NCBI GenBank assembly: GCA_022414725.1
Contig: CM039464.1
Location: 31,976,158-32,040,157, forward strand
Direction of reading: 5' to 3'
From: Microglena sp. YARC
Lineage: Eukaryota > Chlorophyta > Chlorophyceae > Chlamydomonadales > Chlamydomonadaceae
Length of the DNA: 64,000 bases
Both the position numbers and the translations under genes were made by a program. Shown in pieces: positions 25,331 to 40,300 of the stretch (positions are counted from its first letter, which is position 1; every line of letters begins with the position of its first letter). The notes below the pieces were generated by a model. That model had not been told where the DNA came from and did no database searches. It saw only the letters and a program-made list of their open reading frames with translations.

Positions 25331-28300
25331 GCCATCCATGCTGTTGCTACATGCCAACACTTGTTGATCACACGTCTTCGTCTAAGTTATTGTGTCGTCA
25401 TACATGCTGTTGCTACATGCCACACTTGTTGATCACACGTCTTCGTCTAAGTTATTGTCGCCGGACAGTCTATAATTATATTGTTAATTTGTAGGGCCAT
25501 ACATGCTGTTGCTACATGCCAACACTTGTTGATCACACGTCTTCGTCTAAGTTATTGTCGCCGGACAGTCTATAATTATATTGTTAATTTGTAGGGCCAT
25601 ACATGCTGTTGCTACATGCCAACACTTGTTGATCACACGTCTTCGTCTAAGTTATTGTCGCCGGACAGTCTATAATTATATTGTTAATTTGTAGGGCCAT
25701 ACATGCTGTTGCTACATGCCAACACTTGTTGATCACACGTCTTCGTCTAAGTTATTGTCGCCGGACAGTCTATAATTATATTGTTAATTTGTAGGGCCAT
25801 ACATGCTGTTGCTACATGCCAACACTTGTTGATCACACGTCTTCGTCTAAGTTATTGTCGCCGGACAGTCTATAATTATATTGTTAATTTGTAGCCATAC
25901 ATGCTGTTGCTACATGCCAACACTTGTTGATCACACGTCTTCGTCTAAGTTATTGTCGCCGGACAGTCTATAATTATATTGTTAATTTGTAGGGCCATAC
26001 ATGCTGTTGCTACATGCCAACACTTGTTGATCACACGTCTTCGTCTAAGTTATTGTCGCCGGACAGTCTATAATTATATTGTTAATTTGTAGGGCCATAC
26101 ATGCTGTTGCTACATGCCAACACTTGTTGATCACACGTCTTCGTCTAAGTTATTGTCGCCGGACAGTCTATAATTATATTGTTAATTTGTAGGGCCATAC
26201 ATGCTGTTGCTACATGCCAACACTTGTTGATCACACGTCTTCGTCTAAGTTATTGTCGCCGGACAGTCTATAATTATATTGTTAATTTGTAGGGCCATAC
26301 ATGCTGTTGCTACATGCCAACACTTGTTGATCACACGTCTTCGTCTAAGTTATTGTCGCCGGACAGTCTATAATTATATTGTTAATTTGTAGGGCCATAC
26401 ATGCTGTTGCTACATGCCAACACTTGTTGATCACACGTCTTCGTCTAAGTTATTGTCGCCGGACAGTCTATAATTATATTGTTAATTTGTAGGGCCATAC
26501 ATGCTGTTGCTACATGCCAACACTTGTTGATCACACGTCTTCGTCTAAGTTATTGTCGCCGGACAGTCTATAATTATATTGTTAATTTGTAGGGCCATAC
26601 ATGCTGTTGCTACATGCCAACACTTGTTGATCACACGTCTTCGTCTAAGTTATTGTCGCCGGACAGTCTATAATTATATTGTTAATTTGTAGGGCCATAC
26701 ATGCTGTTGCTACATGCCAACACTTGTTGATCACACGTCTTCGTCTAAGTTATTGTCGCCGGACAGTCTATAATTATATTGTTAATTTGTAGGGCCATAC
26801 ATGCTGTTGCTACATGCCAACACTTGTTGATCACACGTCTTCGTCTAAGTTATTGTCGCCGGACAGTCTATAATTATATTGTTAATTTGTAGGGCCATAC
26901 ATGCTGTTGCTACATGCCAACACTTGTTGATCACACGTCTTCGTCTAAGTTATTGTCGCCGGACAGTCTATAATTATATTGTTAATTTTGTAGGGCCATA
27001 CATGCTGTTGCTACATGCCAACACTTGTTGATCACACGTCTTCGTCTAAGTTATTGTCGCCGGACAGTCTATAATTATATTGTTAATTTGTAGGGCCATA
27101 CATGCTGTTGCTACATGCCAACACTTGTTGATCACACGTCTTCGTCTAAGTTATTGTCGCCGGACAGTCTATAATTATATTGTTAATTTGTAGGGCCATA
27201 CATGCTGTTGCTACATGCCAACACTTGTTGATCACACGTCTTCGTCTAAGTTATTGTCGCCGGACAGTCTATAATTATATTGTTAATTTGTAGGGCCATA
27301 CATGCTGTTGCTACATGCCAACACTTGTTGATCACACGTCTTCGTCTAAGTTATTGTCGCCGGACAGTCTATAATTATATTGTTAATTTGTAGGGCCATA
27401 CATGCTGTTGCTACATGCCAACACTTGTTGATCACACGTCTTCGTCTAAGTTATTGTCGCCGGACAGTCTATAATTATATTGTTAATTTGTAGGGCCATA
27501 CATGCTGTTGCTACATGCCAACACTTGTTGATCACACGTCTTCGTCTAAGTTATTGTCGCCGGACAGTCTATAATTATATTGTTAATTTGTAGGGCCATA
27601 CATGCTGTTGCTACATGCCAACACTTGTTGATCACACGTCTTCGTCTAAGTTATTGTCGCCGGACAGTCTATAATTATATTGTTAATTTTGTAGGGCCAT
27701 ACATGCTGTTGCTACATGCCAACACTTGTTGATCACACGTCTTCGTCTAAGTTATTGTCGCCGGACAGTCTATAATTATATTGTTAATTTGTAGGGCCAT
27801 ACATGCTGTTGCTACATGCCAACACTTGTTGATCACACGTCTTCGTCTAAGTTATTGTCGCCGGACAGTCTATAATTATATTGTTAATTTGTAGGGCATA
27901 CATGCTGTTGCTACATGCCAACACTTGTTGATCACACGTCTTCGTCTAAGTTATTGTCGCCGGACAGTCTATAATTATATTGTTAATTTGTAGGGCCATA
28001 CATGCTGTTTGCTACATGCCAACACTTGTTGATCACACGTCTTCGTCTAAGTTATTGTCGCCGGACAGTCTATAATTATATTGTTAATTTGTAGGGCCAT
28101 ACATGCTGTTGCTACATGCCAACACTTGTTGATCACACGTCTTCGTCTAAGTTATTGTCGCCGGACAGTCTATAATTATATTGTTAATTTTGTAGGGCCA
28201 TACATGCTGTTGCTACATGCCAACACTTGTTGATCACACGTCTTCGTCTAAGTTATTGTCGCCGGACAGTCTATAATTATATTGTTAATTTGTAGGGCCA

Positions 28301-31300
28301 TACATGCTGTTGCTACATGCCAACACTTGTTGATCACACGTCTTCGTCTAAGTTATTGTCGCCGGACAGTCTATAATTATATTGTTAATTTGTAGGGCCA
28401 TACATGCTGTTGCTACATGCCAACACTTGTTGATCACACGTCTTCGTCTAAGTTATTGTCGCCGGACAGTCTATAATTATATTGTTAATTTGTAGGGCCA
28501 TACATGCTGTTGCTACATGCCAACACTTGTTGATCACACGTCTTCGTCTAAGTTATTGTCGCCGGACAGTCTATAATTATATTGTTAATTTGTAGGGCCA
28601 TACATGCTGTTGCTACATGCCAACACTTGTTGATCACACGTCTTCGTCTAAGTTATTGTCGCCGGACAGTCTATAATTATATTGTTAATTTGTAGGGCCA
28701 TACATGCTGTTGCTACATGCCAACACTTGTTGATCACACGTCTTCGTCTAAGTTATTGTCGCCGGACAGTCTATAATTATATTGTTAATTTGTAGGGCCA
28801 TACATGCTGTTGCTACATGCCAACACTTGTTGATCACACGTCTTCGTCTAAGTTATTGTCGCCGGACAGTCTATAATTATATTGTTAATTTGTAGGGCCA
28901 TCCATGCTGTTGCTACATGCCAACACTTGTTGATCACACGTCTTCGTCTAAGTTATTGTCGCCGGACAGTCTATAATTATATTGTTAATTTGTAGGGCCA
29001 TACATGCTGTTGCTACATGCCAACACTTGTTGATCACACGTCTTCGTCTAAGTTATTGTCGCCGGACAGTCTATAATTATATTGTTAATTTGTAGGGCCA
29101 TACATGCTGTTGCTACATGCCAACACTTGTTGATCACACGTCTTCGTCTAAGTTATTGTCGCCGGACAGTCTATAATTATATTGTTAATTTTTAGGGCCA
29201 TACATGCTGTTGCTACATGCCAACACTTGTTGATCACACGTCTTCGTCTAAGTTATTGTCGCCGGACAGTCTATAATTATATTGTTAATTTGTAGGGCCA
29301 TACATGCTGTTGCTACATGCCAACACTTGTTGATCACACGTCTTCGTCTAAGTTATTGTCGCCGGACAGTCTATAATTATATTGTTAATTTTGTAGGGCC
29401 ATCCATGCTGTTGCTACATGCCAACACTTGTTGATCACACGTCTTCGTCTAAGTTATTGTCGCCGGACAGTCTATAATTATATTGTTAATTTGTAGGGCA
29501 TCCATGCTGTTGCTACATGCCAACACTTGTTGATCACACGTCTTCGTCTAAGTTATTGTCGCCGGACAGTCTATAATTATATTGTTAATTTTTAGGGCCA
29601 TACATGCTGTTGCTACATGCCAACACTTGTTGATCACACGTCTTCGTCTAAGTTATTGTCGCCGGACAGTCTATAATTATATTGTTAATTTGTAGGGCCA
29701 TCCATGCTGTTGCTACATGCCAACACTTGTTGATCACACGTCTTCGTCTAAGTTATTGTCGCCGGACAGTCTATAATTATATTGTTAATTTGTAGGGCCA
29801 TCCATGCTGTTGCTACATGCCAACACTTGTTGATCACACGTCTTCGTCTAAGTTATTGTCGCCGGACAGTCTATAATTATATTGTTAATTGTAGGGCCAT
29901 ACATGCTGTTGCTACATGCCAACACTTGTTGATCACACGTCTTCGTCTAAGTGTCGCCGGACAGTCTATAATTATATTGTTAATTTTTAGGGCCATACAT
30001 GCTGTTGCTACATGCCAACACTTGTTGATCACACGTCTTCGTCTAAGTTATTGTCGCCGGACAGTCTATAATTATATTGTTAATTTTTAGGGCCATACAT
30101 GCTGTTGCTACATGCCAACACTTGTTGATCACACGTCTTCGTCTAAGTTATTGTCGCCGGACAGTCTATAATTATATTGTTAATTTTTAGGGCCATCCAT
30201 GCTGTTGCTACATGCCAACACTTGTTGATCACACGTCTTCGTCTAAGTTATTGTCGCGGACAGTCTATAATTATATTGTTAATTTGTAGGGCCATACATG
30301 CTGTTGCTACATGCCAACACTTGTTGATCACACGTCTTCGTCTAAGTTATTGTCGCCGGACAGTCTATAATTATATTGTTAATTTTAGGGCCATACATGC
30401 TGTTGCTACATGCCAACACTTGTTGATCACACGTCTTCGTCTAAGTTATTGTCGCCGGACAGTCTATAATTATATTGTTAATTTGTAGGGCCATCCATGC
30501 TGTTGCTACATGCCAACACTTGTTGATCACACGTCTTCGTCTAAGTTATTGTCGCCGGACAGTCTATAATTATATTGTTATTTGTAGGGCCATACATGCT
30601 GTTGCTACATGCCAACACTTGTTGATCACACGTCTTCGTCTAAGTTATTGTCGGCGGACAGTCTATAATTATATTGTTAATTTGTAGGGCCATACATGCT
30701 GTTGCTACATGCCAACACTTGTTGATCACACGTCTTCGTCTAAGTTATTGTCGCCGGACAGTCTATAATTATATTGTTAATTTTTAGGGCCATACATGCT
30801 GTTGCTACATGCCAACACTTGTTGATCACACGTCTTCGTCTAAGTTATTGTCGCCCGGACAGTCTTAATTATATTGTTAATTTTTAGGGCCATCCATGCT
30901 GTTGCTACATGCCAACACTTGTTGATCACACGTCTTCGTCTAAGTTATTGTCGCCGGACAGTCTATAATTATATTGTTAATTTGTAGGGCCATCCATGCT
31001 GTTGCTACATGCCAACACTTGTTGATCACACGTCTTCGTCTAAGTTATTGTCGCCGGACAGTCTATAATTATATTGTTAATTTGTAGGGCCATCCATGCT
31101 GTTGCTACATGCCAACACTTGTTGATCACACGTCTTCGTCTAAGTTATTGTCGCCGGACAGTCTATAATTATATTGTTAATTTTGTAGGGCCATCCATGC
31201 TGTTGCTACATGCCAACACTTGTTGATCACACGTCTTCGTCTAAGTTATTGTCGCCGGACAGTCTATAATTATATTGTTAATTTTTAGGGCCATACATGC

Positions 31301-34300
31301 TGTTGCTACATGCCAACACTTGTTGATCACACGTCTTCGTCTAAGTTATTGTCGCCGGACAGTCTATAATTATATTGTTAATTTTTAGGGCCATCCATGC
31401 TGTTGCTACATGCAACACTTGTTGATCACACGTCTTCGTCTAAGTTATTGTCGCCGGACAGTCTATAATTATATTGTTAATTTTTAGGCCATACATGCTG
31501 TTGCTACATGCCAACACTTGTTGATCACACGTCTTCGTCTAAGTTATTGTCGCCGGACAGTCTATAATTATATTGTTAATTTGTAGGGCCATCCATGCTG
31601 TTGCTACATGCCAACACTTGTTGATCACACGTCTTCGTCTAAGTTATTGTCGCCGGACAGTCTATAATTAATATTGTTAATTTGTAGGGCCATCCATGCT
31701 GTTGCTACATGCCAACACTTGTTGATCACACGTCTTCGTCTAAGTTATTGTCGCCGGACAGTCTATAATTATATTGTTAATTTGTAGGGCCATCCATGCT
31801 GTTGCTACATGCCAACACTTGTTGATCACACGTCTTCGTCTAAGTTATTGTCGCCGGACAGTCTATAATTATATTGTTAATTTGTAGGGCCATCCATGCT
31901 GTTGCTACATGCCAACACTTGTTGATCACACGTCTTCGTCTAAGTTATTGTCGCCGGACAGTCTATAATTATATTGTTAATTTTGTAGGGCCATACATGC
32001 TGTTGCTACATGCCAACACTTGTTGATCACACGTCTTCGTCTAAGTTATTGTCGCCGGACAGTCTATAATTATATTGTTAATTTTTAGGGCCATCCATGC
32101 TGTTGCTACATGCCAACACTTGTTGATCACACGTCTTCGTCTAAGTTATTGTCGCCGACAGTCTATAATTATATTGTTAATTTTTAGGCCATACATGCTG
32201 TTGCTACATGCCAACACTTGTTGATCACACGTCTTCGTCTAAGTTATTGTCGCCGGACAGTCTATAATTATATTGTTAATTTTTAGGGCCATACATGCTG
32301 TTGCTACATGCCAACACTTGTTGATCACACGTCTTCGTCTAAGTTATTGTCGCCGGACAGTCTATAATTATATTGTTAATTTTGTAGGGCATCCATGCTG
32401 TTGCTACATGCCAACACTTGTTGATCACACGTCTTCGTCTAAGTTATTGTCGCCGGACAGTCTATAATTATATTGTTAATTTGTAGGGCCATCCATGCTG
32501 TTGCTACATGCCAACACTTGTTGATCACACGTCTTTCGTCTAAGTTATTGTCGCGGACAGTCTATAATTATATTGTTAATTTTTAGGGCCATACATGCTG
32601 TTGCTACATGCCAACACTTGTTGATCACACGTCTTCGTCTAAGTTATTGTCGCCGGACAGTCTATAATTATATTGTTAATTTTTTAGGGCCATATCCATG
32701 CTGTTGCTACATGCCAACACTTGTTGATCACACGTCTTCGTCTAAGTTATTGTCGCCGGACAGTCTATAATTATATTGTTAATTTTTAGGGCCATCCATG
32801 CTGTTGCTACATGCCAACACTTGTTGATCACACGTCTTCGTCTAAGTTATTGTCGCCGGACAGTCTATAATTATATTGTTAATTTTAGGGCCATACATGC
32901 TGTTGCTACATGCCAACACTTGTTGATCACACGTCTTCGTCTAAGTTATTGTCGCGGACAGTCTATAATTATATTGTTAATTTGTAGGGCCATCCATGCT
33001 GTTGCTACATGCCAACACTTGTTGATCACACGTCTTCGTCTAAGTTATTGTCGCCGGACAGTCTATAATTATATTGTTAATTTTGTAGGGCCATCCATGC
33101 TGTTGCTACATGCCAACACTTGTTGATCACACGTCTTCGTCTAAGTTATTGTCGCCGGACAGTCTATAATTATATTGTTAATTTTAGGGCCATACATGCT
33201 GTTGCTACATGCCAACACTTGTTGATCACACGTCTTCGTCTAAGTTATTGTCGCCGGACAGTCTATAATTATATTGTTAATTTTTAGGGCCATAAATGCT
33301 GTTGCTACATGCCAACACTTGTTGATCACACGTCTTCGTCTAAGTTATTGTCGCCGGACAGTCTATAATTATATTGTTAATTTGTAGGGCCATACATGCT
33401 GTTGCTACATGCCAACACTTGTTGATCACACGTCTTCGTCTAAGTTATTGTCGCCGGACAGTCTATAATTATATTGTTAATTTTTAGGGCCATACATGCT
33501 GTTGCTACATGCCAACACTTGTTGATCACACGTCTTCGTCTAAGTTATTGTCGCCGGACAGTCTATAATTATATTGTTAATTTTTAGGGCCATACATGCT
33601 GTTGCTACATGCCAACACTTGTTGATCACACGTCTTCGTCTAAGTTATTGTCGCCGGACAGTCTATAATTATATTGTTAATTTTTAGGGCCATCCATGCT
33701 GTTGCTACATGCCAACACTTGTTGATCACACGTCTTCGTCTAAGTTATTGTCGCCGGACAGTCTATAATTATATTGTTTAATTTTGTAGGGCCATACATG
33801 CTGTTGCTACATGCCAACACTTGTTGATCACACGTCTTCGTCTAAGTTATTGTCGCCGGACAGTCTATAATTATATTGTTAATTTTTAGGGCCATACATG
33901 CTGTTGCTACATGCCAACACTTGTTGATCACACGTCTTCGTCTAAGTTATTGTCGCCGGACAGTCTATAATTATATTGTTAATTTTTAGGGCCATACATG
34001 CTGTTGCTACATGCCAACACTTGTTGATCACACGTCTTCGTCTAAGTTATTGTCGCCGGACAGTCTATAATTATATTGTTAATTTTTAGGGCCATCCATG
34101 CTGTTGCTACATGCCAACACTTGTTGATCACACGTCTTCGTCTAAGTTATTGTCGCCGGACAGTCTATAATTATATTGTTAATTTTTAGGGCCATACATG
34201 CTGTTGCTACATGCCAACACTTGTTGATCACACGTCTTCGTCTAAGTTATTGTCGCCGGACAGTCTATAATTATATTGTTAATTTTTAGGGCCATACATG

Positions 34301-37300
34301 CTGTTGCTACATGCCAACACTTGTTGATCACACGTCTTCGTCTAAGTTATTGTCGCCGGACAGTCTATAATTATATTGTTAATTTTTAGGGCCATCCATG
34401 CTGTTGCTACATGCCAACACTTGTTGATCACACGTCTTCGTCTAAGTTATTGTCGCCGGACAGTCTATAATTATATTGTTAATTTGTAGGGCCATCCATG
34501 CTGTTGCTACATGCCAACACTTGTTGATCACACGTCTTCGTCTAAGTTATTGTCGCCGGACAGTCTATAATTATATTGTTAATTTTTAGGGCCATACATG
34601 CTGTTGCTACATGCCAACACTTGTTGATCACACGTCTTCGTCTAAGTTATTGTCGCCGGACAGTCTATAATTATATTGTTAATTTTTAGGGCCATACATG
34701 CTGTTGCTACATGCCAACACTTGTTGATCACACGTCTTCGTCTAAGTTATTGTCGCCGGACAGTCTATAATTATATTGTTAATTTTAGGGCCATACATGC
34801 TGTTGCTACATGCCAACACTTGTTGATCACACGTCTTCGTCTAAGTTATTGTCGCCGGACAGTCTATAATTATATTGTTAATTTGTAGGGCCATACATGC
34901 TGTTGCTACATGCCAACACTTGTTGATCACACGTCTTCGTCTAAGTTATTGTCGCCGGACAGTCTATAATTATATTGTTAATTTGTAGGGCCATACATGC
35001 TGTTGCTACATGCCAACACTTGTTGATCACACGTCTTCGTCTAAGTTATTGTCGCCGGACAGTCTATAATTATATTGTTAATTTGTAGGGCCATACATGC
35101 TGTTGCTACATGCCAACACTTGTTGATCACACGTCTTCGTCTAAGTTATTGTCGCCGGACAGTCTATAATTATATTGTTAATTTTTAGGGCCATACATGC
35201 TGTTGCTACATGCCAACACTTGTTGATCACACGTCTTCGTCTAAGTTATTGTCGCCGGACAGTCTATAATTATATTGTTAATTTTTAGGGCCATACATGC
35301 TGTTGCTACATGCCAACACTTGTTGATCACACGTCTTCGTCTAAGTTATTGTCGCCGGACAGTCTATAATTATATTGTTAATTTTGTAGGGCCATACATG
35401 CTGTTGCTACATGCCAACACTTGTTGATCACACGTCTTCGTCTAAGTTATTGTCGCCGGACAGTCTATAATTATATTGTTAATTTTTAGGGCCATACATG
35501 CTGTTGCTACATGCCAACACTTGTTGATCACACGTCTTCGTCTAAGTTATTGTCGCCGGACAGTCTATAATTATATTGTTAATTTTTAGGGCCATACATG
35601 CTGTTGCTACATGCCAACACTTGTTGATCACACGTCTTCGTCTAAGTTATTGTCGCCGGACAGTCTATAATTATATTGTTAATTTTTAGGGCCATACATG
35701 CTGTGCTACATGCCAACACTTGTTGATCACACGTCTTCGTCTAAGTTATTGTCGCCGGACAGTCTATAATTATATTGTTAATTTTTAGGGCCATACATGC
35801 TGTTGCTACATGCCAACACTTGTTGATCACACGTCTTCGTCTAAGTTATTGTCGCCGGACAGTCTATAATTATATTGTTAATTTGTAGGGCCATACATGC
35901 TGTTGCTACATGCCAACACTTGTTGATCACACGTCTTCGTCTAAGTTATTGTCGCCGGACAGTCTATAATTATATTGTTAATTTTTAGGGCCATACATGC
36001 TGTTGCTACATGCCAACACTTGTTGATCACACGTCTTCGTCTAAGTTATTGTCGCCGGACAGTCTATAATTATATTGTTAATTTGTAGGGCCATACATGC
36101 TGTTGCTACATGCCAACACTTGTTGATCACACGTCTTCGTCTAAGTTATTGTCGCCGGACAGTCTATAATTATATTGTTAATTTTTAGGGCCATACATGC
36201 TGTTGCTACATGCCAACACTTGTTGATCACACGTCTTCGTCTAAGTTATTGTCGCCGGACAGTCTATAATTATATTGTTAATTTTTAGGGCCATACATGC
36301 TGTTGCTACATGCCAACACTTGTTGATCACACGTCTTCGTCTAAGTTATTGTCGCCGGACAGTCTATAATTATATTGTTAATTTTTAGGGCCATACATGC
36401 TGTTGCTACATGCCAACACTTGTTGATCACACGTCTTCGTCTAAGTTATTGTCGCCGGACAGTCTATAATTATATTGTTAATTTGTAGGGCCATACATGC
36501 TGTTGCTACATGCCAACACTTGTTGATCACACGTCTTCGTCTAAGTTATTGTCGCCGGACAGTCTATAATTATATTGTTAATTTTTAGGGCCATACATGC
36601 TGTTGCTACATGCCAACACTTGTTGATCACACGTCTTCGTCTAAGTTATTGTCGCCGGACAGTCTATAATTATATTGTTAATTTTTAGGGCCATACATGC
36701 TGTTGCTACATGCCAACACTTGTTGATCACACGTCTTCGTCTAAGTTATTGTCGCCGGACAGTCTATAATTATATTGTTAATTTTTAGGGCCATACATGC
36801 TGTTGCTACATGCCAAACACTTGTTGATCACACGTCTTCGTCTAAGTTATTGTCGCCGGACAGTCTATAATTATATTGTTAATTTTGTAGGGCCATACAT
36901 GCTGTTGCTACATGCCAACACTTGTTGATCACACGTCTTCGTCTAAGTTATTGTCGCCGGACAGTCTATAATTATATTGTTAATTTTTAGGGCCATACAT
37001 GCTGTTGCTACATGCCAACACTTGTTGATCACACGTCTTCGTCTAAGTTATTGTCGCCGGACAGTCTATAATTATATTGTTAATTTTTAGGGCCATACAT
37101 GCTGTTGCTACATGCCAACACTTGTTGATCACACGTCTTCGTCTAAGTTATTGTCGCCGGACAGTCTATAATTATATTGTTAATTTTAGGGCCATACATG
37201 CTGTTGCTACATGCCAACACTTGTTGATCACACGTCTTCGTCTAAGTTATTGTCGCCGGACAGTCTATAATTATATTGTTAATTTTTTAGGGCCATACAT

Positions 37301-40300
37301 GCTGTTGCTACATGCCAACACTTGTTGATCACACGTCTTCGTCTAAGTTATTGTCGCCGGACAGTCTATAATTATATTGTTAATTTTTAGGGCCATACAT
37401 GCTGTTGCTACATGCCAACACTTGTTGATCACACGTCTTCGTCTAAGTTATTGTCGCCGGACAGTCTATAATTATATTGTTAATTTTTAGGGCCATACAT
37501 GCTGTTGCTACATGCCAACACTTGTTGATCACACGTCTTCGTCTAAGTTATTGTCGCCGGACAGTCTATAATTATATTGTTAATTTTAGGGCCATACATG
37601 CTGTTGCTACATGCCAACACTTGTTGATCACACGTCTTCGTCTAAGTTATTGTCGCCGGACAGTCTATAATTATATTGTTAATTTTTAGGGCCATACATG
37701 CTGTTGCTACATGCCAACACTTGTTGATCACACGTCTTCGTCTAAGTTATTGTCGCCGGACAGTCTATAATTATATTGTTAATTTGTAGGGCCATACATG
37801 CTGTTGCTACATGCCAACACTTGTTGATCACACGTCTTCGTCTAAGTTATTGTCGCCGGACAGTCTATAATTATATTGTTAATTTTTAGGGCCATACATG
37901 CTGTTGCTACATGCCAACACTTGTTGATCACACGTCTTCGTCTAAGTTATTGTCGCCGGACAGTCTATAATTATATTGTTAATTTTTAGGGCCATACATG
38001 CTGTTGCTACATGCCAACACTTGTTGATCACACGTCTTCGTCTAAGTTATTGTCGCCGGACAGTCTATAATTATATTGTTAATTTTTAGGGCCATACATG
38101 CTGTTGCTACATGCCAACACTTGTTGATCACACGTCTTCGTCTAAGTTATTGTCGCCGGACAGTCTATAATTATATTGTTAATTTTTAGGGCCATACATG
38201 CTGTTGCTACATGCCAACACTTGTTGATCACACGTCTTCGTCTAAGTTATTGTCGCCGGACAGTCTATAATTATATTGTTAATTTGTAGGGCCATACATG
38301 CTGTTGCTACATGCCAACACTTGTTGATCACACGTCTTCGTCTAAGTTATTGTCGCCGGACAGTCTATAATTATATTGTTAATTTTTAGGGCCATACATG
38401 CTGTTGCTACATGCCAACACTTGTTGATCACACGTCTTCGTCTAAGTTATTGTCGCCGGACAGTCTATAATTATATTGTTAATTTTTAGGGCCATACATG
38501 CTGTTGCTACATGCCAACACTTGTTGATCACACGTCTTCGTCTAAGTTATTGTCGCCGGACAGTCTATAATTATATTGTTAATTTTTAGGGCCATACATG
38601 CTGTTGCTACATGCCAACACTTGTTGATCACACGTCTTCGTCTAAGTTATTGTCGCCGGACAGTCTATAATTATATTGTTAATTTTTTAGGGCCATACAT
38701 GCTGTTGCTACATGCCAACACTTGTTGATCACACGTCTTCGTCTAAGTTATTGTCGCCGGACAGTCTATAATTATATTGTTAATTTGTAGGGCCATACAT
38801 GCTGTTGCTACATGCCAACACTTGTTGATCACACGTCTTCGTCTAAGTTATTGTCGCCGGACAGTCTATAATTATATTGTTAATTTTTAGGGCCATACAT
38901 GCTGTTGCTACATGCCAACACTTGTTGATCACACGTCTTCGTCTAAGTTATTGTCGCCGGACAGTCTATAATTATATTGTTAATTTTTAGGGCCATACAT
39001 GCTGTTGCTACATGCAACACTTGTTGATCACACGTCTTCGTCTAAGTTATTGTCGCCGGACAGTCTATAATTATATTGTTAATTTTTAGGGCCATACATG
39101 CTGTTGCTACATGCCAACACTTGTTGATCACACGTCTTCGTCTAAGTTATTGTCGCCGGACAGTCTATAATTATATTGTTAATTTTTAGGGCCATACATG
39201 CTGTTGCTACATGCCAACACTTGTTGATCACACGTCTTCGTCTAAGTTATTGTCGCCGGACAGTCTATAATTATATTGTTAATTTTTAGGGCCATACATG
39301 CTGTTGCTACATGCCAACACTTGTTGATCACACGTCTTCGTCTAAGTTATTGTCGCCGGACAGTCTATAATTATATTGTTAATTTTTAGGGCCATACATG
39401 CTGTTGCTACATGCCAACACTTGTTGATCACACGTCTTCGTCTAAGTTATTGTCGCCGGACAGTCTATAATTATATTGTTAATTTTTAGGGCCATACATG
39501 CTGTTTGCTACATGCCAACACTTGTTGATCACACGTCTTCGTCTAAGTTATTGTCGCCGGACAGTCTATAATTATATTGTTAATTTTTAGGGCCATACAT
39601 GCTGTTGCTACATGCCAACACTTGTTGATCACACGTCTTCGTCTAAGTTATTGTCGCCGGACAGTCTATAATTATATTGTTAATTTTTAGGGCCATACAT
39701 GCTGTTGCTACATGCCAACACTTGTTGATCACACGTCTTTCGTCTAAGTTATTGTCGCCGGACAGTCTATAATTATATTGTTAATTTTTAGGGCCATACA
39801 TGCTGTTGCTACATGCCAACACTTGTTGATCACACGTCTTCGTCTAAGTTATTGTCGCCGGACAGTCTATAATTATATTGTTAATTTTTAGGGCCATACA
39901 TGCTGTTGCTACATGCCAACACTTGTTGATCACACGTCTTCGTCTAAGTTATTGTCGCCGGACAGTCTATAATTATATTGTTAATTTTTAGGGCCATACA
40001 TGCTGTTGCTACATGCCAACACTTGTTGATCACACGTCTTCGTCTAAGTTATTGTCGCCGGACAGTCTATAATTATATTGTTAATTTTTAGGGCCATACA
40101 TGCTGTTGCTACATGCCAACACTTGTTGATCACACGTCTTCGTCTAAGTTATTGTCGCCGGACAGTCTATAATTATATTGTTAATTTTTAGGGCCATACA
40201 TGCTGTTGCTACATGCCAACACTTGTTGATCACACGTCTTCGTCTAAGTTATTGTCGCCGGACAGTCTATAATTATATTGTTAATTTTTTAGGGCCATAC